From CAYLXX01 sp964387955 (GTDB lineage: Bacteria > Patescibacteriota > Microgenomatia > UBA1406 > GWC2-37-13), in NCBI GenBank assembly GCA_964387955.1, contig CAYLXX010000003.1, positions 1 through 49,288 on the forward strand: a stretch of DNA of 49,288 bases, written 5' to 3'. Shown piece by piece: positions 42,442-48,361 of the stretch. The number at the start of each line of letters is the position of its first letter. Within the stretch, counting starts at the first letter, position 1. The translations under genes were made by a program, and so were the position numbers. The notes beneath the pieces are model-generated. The model was given only the letters and a program-made list of their open reading frames with translations, did not search any database and was not told the DNA's origin.

Positions 42442-42507
42442 TGTTCTGTTACAGTAATCTGCCTTTTTTTTCATAATACCCCTTTAAACTACAGAATGAT
42501 CTCATAG

Positions 42508-42517
42508 AAGGAGGTGA
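42508..42517 (+). promoter_or_regulatory. strong Shine-Dalgarno of the 66-residue gene
   Basis: AAGGAGGTGA fits the anti-Shine-Dalgarno nearly perfectly, 7 nt before ATG 42525. It shows that the ribosome of this organism keeps normal Shine-Dalgarno recognition. Confidence 0.85.
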
Positions 42518-42524
42518 ATACTAT

Positions 42525-42725
42525 ATGACAGTTATTAACAATCCACCCGCACAATCGACTGAGTCAAATAGCGGCATGGGTTTTTTCCTGGGCGTGGTCG
42601 TATTTATAGTATTTATGTTATTTCTCATATACTATGTATTGCCACAATTCTCAGGTGCCGGCTCAAAGGTAAGCCCACAAATCAATATTCCCGACAAAAT
42701 CAACGTCAACCTAAACCAGAAGTAA
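42525..42725 (+). CDS. 66-residue single-span membrane protein
   Basis: A polar, Asn/Pro/Ser-rich N-terminus precedes one helix (about 18-41) and a short tail with NIPDKINVNLNQK. It has the strongest Shine-Dalgarno in the window, which implies high expression. The family is unknown. Confidence 0.7.
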   Translation: MTVINNPPAQSTESNSGMGFFLGVVVFIVFMLFLIYYVLPQFSGAGSKVSPQINIPDKINVNLNQK

Positions 42726-42744
42726 TTATATCCATATTTTGATG

Positions 42745-42750
42745 TATAAT
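42745..42750 (+). promoter_or_regulatory. -10 box of the receiver protein
   Basis: TATAAT predicts a start near 42757, 2 nt before GTG 42759, which supports a GTG start on a nearly leaderless message. Confidence 0.55.
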
Positions 42751-42758
42751 TTAGTTAG

Positions 42759-43118
42759 GTGGATAAAATAGTCTGGGTAGTCGACGATGACGAAGCAATC
42801 CTAGAGGTGTTTAATATCATCTTGGATGAGGCTGGCTACAAAAACGAGATTATTCGTGATGGCAGAATAGTTACCAAAAAACTCACCCAAGAGAAACCAG
42901 GATTGATTTTTCTTGACCTTCTTATGTCAGGGGTTGATGGTCGCGAAATAAGCCAATTGATTAAAGACAATCCACAGACAAAAGATATTCCCATTATCAT
43001 TACTTCTGCGGATACGAATATTGAAGAAAAAGCTAGCCATGCAAAAGCAGATGACTTTCTGCGAAAGCCATTCAATATTAACGATGTTACTCGCCTGGTA
43101 AAAAAATATCTTCGGTAA
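42759..43118 (+). CDS. single-domain response regulator (CheY-like)
   Basis: The receiver domain fills all 119 residues: acidic pocket DDD (9-11), phospho-acceptor Asp53 in FLDLLMSG, Ser in IITSAD and Lys in RKPF. There is no output domain. The start is GTG. No kinase gene is adjacent; the MASE1 kinase at 17390 is the only one in the window. The output must be by protein contact. Confidence 0.92.
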   Translation: MDKIVWVVDDDEAILEVFNIILDEAGYKNEIIRDGRIVTKKLTQEKPGLIFLDLLMSGVDGREISQLIKDNPQTKDIPIIITSADTNIEEKASHAKADDFLRKPFNINDVTRLVKKYLR

Positions 43119-43122
43119 AAAA

Positions 43123-43275
43123 TTACCTAGCCATGAGGCCACCTACGTAACCTGCAAGAAGCATTGCGGCAACTATGATGAACACGATCCCTAGCTGAAC
43201 AATCATACTCGGACTCTGAGCATGATGATGAGTTCTTGAAGTGGTGTGTCGTGCTTTGGATTTGCGTCGTGCCAT
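43123..43275 (-). CDS. 50-residue basic single-span membrane protein
   Basis: The ORF starts with a strongly basic, His-containing tail (MARRKSKARHTTSRTHHHAQ). One membrane helix follows (about 25-47), ending GGLMAR. It converges on the receiver gene with a 4-nt gap. Charge distribution suggests N-in topology. The family is unknown, but composition and the ATG make it a credible gene. Confidence 0.62.
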   Translation of the reverse strand: MARRKSKARHTTSRTHHHAQSPSMIVQLGIVFIIVAAMLLAGYVGGLMAR

Positions 43276-43359
43276 ATATAAAAGATGAACTTTTAATAAT
43301 TACTTTGAGGATAAGGAAATTTGAGACTAATGTCAAGCGGTATCAAGTTTATCTTGCTA

Positions 43360-43482
43360 TCATCCCCCACCCGGGTGCTTTTTGTTCTCTTTTTTGGTGA
43401 TATGGTCTTCACTCGCTCTTGCCAACTCTCGAATACGAGAGTCAACGGATACTCGCTTCTCCTTTTTGGGTAACTTTTCCAT
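43360..43482 (-). CDS. 40-residue basic ORF divergent from lexA
   Basis: The ORF encodes a hydrophilic, Lys/Arg/Glu-rich peptide (MEKLPKKEKRVSVDSRIREL to KKHPGGG) with no membrane segment. It has a good promoter of its own: TTGTCA (43521-43516), a 17-nt spacer and TACAAT (43498-43493), 11 nt before the ATG. The -35 overlaps the lexA -35 back to back, and the LexA-type dyad is adjacent, so it may be SOS-controlled. No family is recognised. Confidence 0.5.
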   Translation of the reverse strand: MEKLPKKEKRVSVDSRIRELARASEDHITKKENKKHPGGG

Positions 43483-43492
43483 AACTGACTTG

Positions 43493-43521
43493 ATTGTAAA
43501 GCAAAAAATTTCGCTTGACAA
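43493..43521 (-). promoter_or_regulatory. promoter of the 40-residue divergent ORF
   Basis: TTGTCA-N17-TACAAT on the minus strand. Its -35 shares five bases with the lexA -35 (43515-43520), so the two promoters exclude each other. Confidence 0.5.
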
Positions 43522-43544
43522 TGTAAACAATCGTTTACTATACT
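43515..43544 (+). promoter_or_regulatory. lexA promoter
   Basis: TTGACA (43515-43520), an 18-nt spacer and TATACT (43539-43544), exactly 7 nt before ATG 43551, predict a leaderless lexA mRNA. Confidence 0.75.
43523..43538. promoter_or_regulatory. LexA-type operator (SOS box candidate)
   Basis: GTAAACAATCGTTTAC is a perfect 6+4+6 inverted repeat filling the lexA spacer between -35 and -10. Its core AAC-N4-GTT resembles the Gram-positive SOS box core GAAC-N4-GTTC. Binding here would block lexA transcription. Confidence 0.75.
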
Positions 43545-43550
43545 TTATAT

Positions 43551-44120
43551 ATGAAAGATCGACTCTCAGCAATCAAGAAATTTTATCGCCGTTACCACCG
43601 ATTACCTTCATACCAAGAAATGCTTGAGTTATTTGGACTTGCCTCCAAGAAATCTGTTTTCACCCTAGTTCAGAAATGGATTCAAGAAGGATTTTTGAAG
43701 AAGGAGAATAATAAACTTGCGCCTACCTCTAAATTTTTTGCTTTGCCTTTGTATGGGGTAGTTAAGGCTGGCTTTCCGATTATTGCCGAAGAAAACAAAG
43801 AGTACCTCTCATTGGATGAATACCTCATAGGCGATCCTACTTCTTCTTTCCTACTTAAAGTGCGGGGAGATTCGCTCATTGAAGAAGGAATTTATGATGG
43901 CGACATTGTCATTATCGAGAGATCTAAAAATGCCAGCCTTGGCGACATAGTGCTGGCGGAGATCGACAAGGAATTTACGCTTAAAATCCTCAACCGAGAT
44001 CCTAAACGTAAAGTAATTTATTTGCAAGCCGCCAACCCCAATTATCCGCCATTTTACCCCAAATATGAGCTTAAAATACACGGCATTGTCAAGGCAATTG
44101 TTCGCAAGCTCCACAATTAA
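43551..44120 (+). CDS. lexA: LexA SOS repressor
   Basis: An N-terminal winged helix (about 1-55) is followed by the S24 peptidase domain. The cleavage site is Ala73-Gly74 in VVKAGFP, the nucleophile is Ser108 in RGDSLIEEGI, and the general base is Lys145 in FTLKIL. Activated RecA would trigger self-cleavage after DNA damage. At 189 residues it is slightly short. The dyad in its own promoter implies autoregulation. Confidence 0.95.
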   Translation: MKDRLSAIKKFYRRYHRLPSYQEMLELFGLASKKSVFTLVQKWIQEGFLKKENNKLAPTSKFFALPLYGVVKAGFPIIAEENKEYLSLDEYLIGDPTSSFLLKVRGDSLIEEGIYDGDIVIIERSKNASLGDIVLAEIDKEFTLKILNRDPKRKVIYLQAANPNYPPFYPKYELKIHGIVKAIVRKLHN

Positions 44121-44305
44121 CGACTACAGCCTGGAATAACGAAAGGACATATACCCAGATTTAACCCGACCTTACGGGAAACAATAAAAGTTATATATAT
44201 AACAAGCAGAATAAATAAGCCATACCCGATGGTATTGGTTAAACCAGGCCAGATACTTTGAGGTTTTTCTTCTTTTTTACGGTTTTTTTTGGGTTTATCT
44301 GCCAT
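44117..44305 (-). CDS. 62-residue single-span membrane protein
   Basis: A Lys/Glu-rich start (MADKPKKNRKKEEKPQ) leads to one helix (about 26-46) and a tail with two Cys (GICPFVIPGCSR). ATG 44305 is preferred to an upstream start because TAATAT lies 7 to 8 nt before it. The 3' end overlaps lexA by 4 nt. The family is unknown. Confidence 0.62.
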   Translation of the reverse strand: MADKPKKNRKKEEKPQSIWPGLTNTIGYGLFILLVIYITFIVSRKVGLNLGICPFVIPGCSR

Positions 44306-44347
44306 ACCTTTTATATTACTACTCGTCCGCAAGATAAGTCAATGCTC

Positions 44348-44515
44348 TTACTTGCGCATCATATCAAGCGCGATTGCCAGCACCATAAGACCCAGTCCGA
44401 GCCATAATATATTCAAAGCCGGGAAAAAATATACCAAAACTATCCCCAAACCGAGTCCGAACAAACTGTGCATCACAACGTGCGGCTTAAAACATTCTTT
44501 CATCATTTTATCCAT
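44348..44515 (-). CDS. 55-residue small membrane protein
   Basis: After MDKMMKECFKPH the peptide is hydrophobic with two short helices (LFGLGLGIVLVYFFP and LNILWLGLGLMVLAIAL), ending DMMRK. A Shine-Dalgarno AGAAGGTGA lies about 6 nt before the ATG. The family is unknown. Confidence 0.62.
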   Translation of the reverse strand: MDKMMKECFKPHVVMHSLFGLGLGIVLVYFFPALNILWLGLGLMVLAIALDMMRK

Positions 44516-44520
44516 ATATA

Positions 44521-44530
44521 TCACCTTCTC
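44521..44530 (-). promoter_or_regulatory. Shine-Dalgarno of the 55-residue membrane protein
   Basis: GAGAAGGTGA on the minus strand supports ATG 44515 as the start. Confidence 0.6.
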
Positions 44531-44623
44531 TCCAGATATCCTATATTTGCAGTATAGCAGGAATTACGATGTTGCAAGTTTTTCTTACCTTTCTCTTATT
44601 TTCACACAGTAAAATAAATATAT

Positions 44624-44723
44624 NNNNNNNNNNNNNNNNNNNNNNNNNNNNNNNNNNNNNNNNNNNNNNNNNNNNNNNNNNNNNNNNNNNNNNNNNNNNN
44701 NNNNNNNNNNNNNNNNNNNNNNN
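44624..44723. other. assembly gap of 100 N
   Basis: Exactly 100 N is the usual placeholder for a scaffold join of unknown length. Genes left and right may not be true neighbours. The ~105 bp to the left and 45 bp to the right hold no gene I can support. Confidence 0.98.
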
Positions 44724-44768
44724 GCTTTTGATCATTATCGTGATAAATCCGAAAAAGCTTGGCAGTAA

Positions 44769-45710
44769 TCAAGATTTGATTGTGATTACGACTTTTCCGC
44801 GAAGATGCATTTCTTCTTGATATACAAATGCTTCTTGAATAAGCTCTAATGAAAAAGTTTTGGCGATATGTATTTTTACATGATTATTATCTACTAGTTC
44901 TGCCAAACGTTTAAGGTGACTGAAATTGGTTTTTGTACCTTGAGCAATGGCTGTTATTCCATATTTTTCGACTTCGGCATCATTTGGTTTACCCAGCATT
45001 GAAACTAATACGCCACCTTTTTTTAAAATTTGAAGCGATTGCTTCATTACATCTCCGCCGACTGTATCAAATACAGCATCAAAATCTTTGAGTATGGACG
45101 TGAATTGCTCTTTTTTGTAATCGATAATTTGATCAGCGCCTAGTTGTTTCACAAACTCAGTGTCTTCAGAACTGACCGTGGTTGCGACGTATGCGTCGTG
45201 AGTTTTTGCCACTTGAATCGCCACATGACCAATACCTCCTGCTCCACCATGAATAAGTATTTTCTGACCAGCCTGCAGATTGATATGCTCTTCAATTGCT
45301 TGTACAGCGCTCGATCCTACAAGAGGCAATGCGGCCGCTTCCTCGAAACTGGTTGTATGAGGTTTTAAAGAAGCGTTATTTGTATTAACCAGAGCAAATT
45401 CTGCAAATGCGCCAGATCCACCAGCAAAAACCAAAGCCGATCCATATACTTGATCCCCAACTTTGAAATTTGTTACTCCATCGCCTACTGCAGAAACTAC
45501 GCCAGAAAAATCTCCACCAATGGTTGTGGGAAATGTAAGCGGCATCATATCCTTCATATATCCAGCTCGTACCTTGGAGTCGAAGGGATTGATGCTGGCT
45601 GCATGTACTTCGACAATAATTCTGTTTTTATCAGTTGAGGGAACAGGCGCATCATTATTGATTTTGATAATGTCGGGTCCACCATAAGAATTTATTTGCG
45701 CTGCTTTCAT
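44769..45710 (-). CDS. zinc-independent quinone oxidoreductase-like MDR protein
   Basis: The medium-chain dehydrogenase/reductase fold shows GGDFSGVV, VGDQVYG and the NADPH loop HGGAGGIGHVAIQVAK. The catalytic-zinc ligands of alcohol dehydrogenases are missing, so it is a quinone oxidoreductase or enoyl-reductase type enzyme using NADPH. ATG 45710 is chosen because TATAAT lies 14 nt upstream and the conserved MKAAQINSYGG starts there. The substrate is unknown. Confidence 0.9.
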   Translation of the reverse strand: MKAAQINSYGGPDIIKINNDAPVPSTDKNRIIVEVHAASINPFDSKVRAGYMKDMMPLTFPTTIGGDFSGVVSAVGDGVTNFKVGDQVYGSALVFAGGSGAFAEFALVNTNNASLKPHTTSFEEAAALPLVGSSAVQAIEEHINLQAGQKILIHGGAGGIGHVAIQVAKTHDAYVATTVSSEDTEFVKQLGADQIIDYKKEQFTSILKDFDAVFDTVGGDVMKQSLQILKKGGVLVSMLGKPNDAEVEKYGITAIAQGTKTNFSHLKRLAELVDNNHVKIHIAKTFSLELIQEAFVYQEEMHLRGKVVITIKS

Positions 45711-45723
45711 GAAGTATATATTC

Positions 45724-45729
45724 ATTATA
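45724..45729 (-). promoter_or_regulatory. -10 box of the quinone oxidoreductase gene
   Basis: TATAAT on the minus strand predicts a start near 45717, a 6-7 nt leader to ATG 45710. Confidence 0.55.
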
Positions 45730-45732
45730 CCA

Positions 45733-45761
45733 TTGTATTGACACAAAAATGATACTATACT
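45733..45761 (+). promoter_or_regulatory. promoter of the membrane protein at 45769
   Basis: TTGTAT (45733-45738), a 17-nt spacer and TATACT (45756-45761) predict transcription from about 45768-45769, where an in-frame ATC codon lies. Confidence 0.6.
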
Positions 45762-45768
45762 AAATATT

Positions 45769-46650
45769 ATCGCTCAGAAAGAAGAATCATTTCGGCTTAC
45801 TTTCTACTTAATTCTTTCTATTCTTGCGGCACTCAGCTTAATACTTGCTAATTCTGCCTATTGGTTTAATAAATATATTTTTAGTGGAGAAAATTTTACT
45901 AATCTTGCCGTGCAATCAATTTCCTCCCCTTCCAGTAGAGAAGCTATAGCAACAGAAATAACCGATAGAGTGTTACAAAATCGTCCAGTACTTAAAAATA
46001 TTATCGATGATCAATCGATCAAAGTAATTAGTGGCTTGCTTGACTCAGATAGAGTAACGAAATTGATGACTCGTACAATTTCTCGTTTACAAACTGCAAT
46101 CACCTCTAAAAATCCTACCCCGATCGTACTTGATCTAACTGGTATTAAATCTGCCTTGACAGTAGCGGCGTCAATCAATAGCAGACTCACAAATGGAGAA
46201 TCAGCAGGTAATACACAAGTGAGCGCAGCAAATATCCCTGACAAAATTGTTCTTCTTGATGTTAATAAACTTCCTAATATTTATCAGTCGGGAATAATTT
46301 TGATGTGGCTCGGGCCGCTGGCTTTCATAATTGGACTCATCTTACTTGCTGTACCTATTTACAAAACATATTCTCACAAGAAGTTTCTCTACAAAGTTTT
46401 ATTTTTGGAAGGAGCAATATTGATTACGAGTGGATTACTAGCGTATTTAATCGGTCCTTTATTTAAACCCGCTCTCTTAGGCCAGATTCCAAGCGATAAT
46501 ATGCGAGTAGTTGTAGGAAATATGTACAATACATTCTTGAAGACATTTGACGAACAAACCGCCTTTATTCATTTGCTTGGATTTTTATTCCTTATTGCCG
46601 GCGCTGCCGTCTGGTACTTTTCATCAAGGAATTTTAAGCTTCACCGTTAA
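45769..46650 (+). CDS. three-span membrane protein of unknown function; non-canonical start suspected
   Basis: The frame is open from the promoter onward and encodes a charged start (AQKEESFR), a strong membrane helix (LTFYLILSILAALSLILA), an extracytoplasmic domain of ~120 residues, and two more helices with a loop ending in a basic tail. The first NTG codon in frame is GTG 45910, which would remove the first helix and 47 residues and leave the extracytoplasmic domain without its entry span. The predicted transcription start coincides with ATC 45769 (ATT 45766 is the other option), so a non-NTG start is likely. The family is not recognised. Sequence error at the start codon is the alternative. 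Confidence 0.65.
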   Translation: MAQKEESFRLTFYLILSILAALSLILANSAYWFNKYIFSGENFTNLAVQSISSPSSREAIATEITDRVLQNRPVLKNIIDDQSIKVISGLLDSDRVTKLMTRTISRLQTAITSKNPTPIVLDLTGIKSALTVAASINSRLTNGESAGNTQVSAANIPDKIVLLDVNKLPNIYQSGIILMWLGPLAFIIGLILLAVPIYKTYSHKKFLYKVLFLEGAILITSGLLAYLIGPLFKPALLGQIPSDNMRVVVGNMYNTFLKTFDEQTAFIHLLGFLFLIAGAAVWYFSSRNFKLHR

Positions 46651-47146
46651 AAGCTTTCTTCAGTTGTGCTATATCGATTTTTTTCATCTGCAGCATAGCT
46701 TGCAATGCTCTACCTGATTTTTCTCTATCGGAGTCAGACAGCATTTCTCCCATTTGTTTGGGAATAATTTGCCAAGAAACACCAAATTTATCCTTGACCC
46801 AGCCGCATTGCTCTGACTCAGGTACTGCCGACATTTTTTTCCAAAAATAATCTACTTCTTCTTGTCCATCGCACTCGATATAGAACGATATTGACTCATT
46901 GAATTTAAAAACAGGCCCGCCATCGAGCGCCATATATTTTTGACCTGCTAGTTCGAAAACTCCTGTCAGTACTTTACCGCCCATACCCTTCATCGGACCT
47001 TCGGTTGCACCCTCGGGATAACGTTGAATACTAATGATTTTAGAATTTTTACTACCACCCGGAGCTTCGTTGAAAACCGAAACATAGTAATTCATCGCTT
47101 CTTCACATTGAGTATCAAACCACAAAAAAGTTGTAATTTTTTGCAT
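46634..47146 (-). CDS. VOC-fold protein, PhnB/3-demethylubiquinone methyltransferase-like
   Basis: The 170-residue protein matches PhnB-like VOC proteins (often annotated 3-demethylubiquinone-9 3-methyltransferase domain): ITTFLWFDTQCEEAMNYYVSVF, FELAGQKYMALDGGP, CGWVKDKFGVSWQIIP. The metal and substrate are unknown; the annotation name should not be read as a methyltransferase activity. It is followed upstream on the same strand by a second VOC gene 15 nt away. Confidence 0.87.
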   Translation of the reverse strand: MQKITTFLWFDTQCEEAMNYYVSVFNEAPGGSKNSKIISIQRYPEGATEGPMKGMGGKVLTGVFELAGQKYMALDGGPVFKFNESISFYIECDGQEEVDYFWKKMSAVPESEQCGWVKDKFGVSWQIIPKQMGEMLSDSDREKSGRALQAMLQMKKIDIAQLKKAFNGEA

Positions 47147-47161
47147 ATAAAATATGTCAAT

Positions 47162-47566
47162 TTATATAGACATCATGGGTGCAGGCTGGAGAATACTACA
47201 GCGATTGCCTTCTGTATCGACAAACGAAGCGTATTGTCCTACTCCTGGAATATCAACTGGCTCATTGAGCATTTTTCCACCTGCATCGGTGATTTTTTTA
47301 ACATGCTCTTTGATGTCATCAACAGCAATAACTATTGACGGTGCTTCATTTAACTTAGTTTTATCTTTACCGTAGAAACCTCCATTGATTGCCCCAGGAT
47401 TTTTGGGTCGAGTTGTTTTTTCATCAGTTTCTGTAGTGGTAACGACAACATACTCATTCATCTCTGGGCCTGTCATACGTATACCCCAACCAAAAACTTT
47501 TGCGTAAAAATCTGCCATGCGCTTTTTATCTTCTGCAGGCATTTCGAAGTGTACTACTGGATTCAT
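47162..47566 (-). CDS. VOC-fold (glyoxalase/bleomycin-resistance type) protein
   Basis: The 134-residue protein has the VOC opening VVHFEMPAEDKKRMADFYAKVFGW and the closing FVDTEGNRCSILQP with the typical Glu. Two such half-sites form a metal-binding dimer. The substrate is unknown. It is 2 nt after the 100-residue membrane protein gene and 15 nt before the PhnB-like gene, so three genes probably share one mRNA. Confidence 0.88.
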   Translation of the reverse strand: MNPVVHFEMPAEDKKRMADFYAKVFGWGIRMTGPEMNEYVVVTTTETDEKTTRPKNPGAINGGFYGKDKTKLNEAPSIVIAVDDIKEHVKKITDAGGKMLNEPVDIPGVGQYASFVDTEGNRCSILQPAPMMSI

Positions 47567-47568
47567 AA

Positions 47569-47871
47569 TTATTTAAAAATTCCTGTAATTAACAGAAAAA
47601 AAATGATAATAGTGATGATCGCAAAAATAGCTACAGTTTGGAGAAATAAATCCACAGCCGCTTTTCTCTTATTTGCAAAGTATAGCTGTGCTGGTTCATA
47701 CAGGAATATATACCCCATTACTGCCGCCGAAAGGGTAAAAAGCGAAACCACAGCAATCGGAATAATAATTGTATTCGCTGAGTTACTGTGAGAGCCGTAG
47801 AACATGACGCAGGCCACAAGAACAATGTATATTAATGCGGCCAAAGCATTGAGAATGGGATTTTTAGTCAT
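47569..47871 (-). CDS. 100-residue three-span membrane protein
   Basis: Three hydrophobic segments (about 7-25, 34-57, 75-97) with a short basic loop (YFANKRKAAVD). The family is unknown. It is the first gene of a likely operon with two VOC genes. Confidence 0.65.
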   Translation of the reverse strand: MTKNPILNALAALIYIVLVACVMFYGSHSNSANTIIIPIAVVSLFTLSAAVMGYIFLYEPAQLYFANKRKAAVDLFLQTVAIFAIITIIIFFLLITGIFK

Positions 47872-47890
47872 GTTCTACACTTAGTATACA

Positions 47891-48337
47891 CTATTTTTGG
47901 CTACCTTGAGTAGGCTGTGCACCTCGATTTCGAAAACCCATTTGTTGTGGGTTAAGCTGAATATTCTGCGCAGTCACACTACCATCAGAATTTTCCATAC
48001 CAAACACCGCTACTCGTTGACCAGTTTTTAGATCACTTTTTGAGGCTGGCTCAGCTTGGCTGATGGCAGTGGTACTTGACAACAAAACAATTCGAGTACT
48101 ACCATCCTGCATTTTCACGGTGATAGATTTATCATCGCTATTGATGATTTCTCCAGCAACTGGCCGTACACCCCTACCAAATCTTCCTTGTAAATTTCCT
48201 CGATTAGCGCCTCCTTGTCCTTGGGCAACCTGTCTTGTTCCTGCAATTTTTGTTTGATCATATTTCATACCGCCAAAGAAAGCAGCTATTCCAATAACAA
48301 CACCGACAACCGCCAAAATTAATAAGTTATTTTTCAT
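47891..48337 (-). CDS. membrane-anchored DUF5666-like protein
   Basis: A signal anchor (about 4-24) and a Gly/Gln/Arg-rich linker precede an OB-like domain with GEIINSDDKSITVKMQDGST, DLKTGQRVAVFG and GSVTAQNIQL, the pattern of DUF5666 domains. A strong Shine-Dalgarno (AAGGGGGTGG) precedes the ATG. It follows a MacB-type permease by 24 nt, as adaptor-like proteins often do, but it is not a recognised membrane-fusion protein. Confidence 0.78.
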   Translation of the reverse strand: MKNNLLILAVVGVVIGIAAFFGGMKYDQTKIAGTRQVAQGQGGANRGNLQGRFGRGVRPVAGEIINSDDKSITVKMQDGSTRIVLLSSTTAISQAEPASKSDLKTGQRVAVFGMENSDGSVTAQNIQLNPQQMGFRNRGAQPTQGSQK

Positions 48338-48340
48338 AAT

Positions 48341-48350
48341 CCACCCCCTT
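48341..48350 (-). promoter_or_regulatory. Shine-Dalgarno of the DUF5666-like gene
   Basis: AAGGGGGTGG on the minus strand supports ATG 48337 as the start. Confidence 0.65.
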
Positions 48351-48361
48351 CCGTAAAAAAA

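Noticed and set aside
42425..42473. Possible intrinsic terminator after the flavodoxin-like gene
   Set aside because: The palindrome is separated from the T run by more than 20 nt, and the nearer 5-bp stem is 8 nt from it, so it does not fit a hairpin directly followed by T residues.
44541..44820. Open frames running across the N block
   Set aside because: They exist only because N codons are not read as stops.
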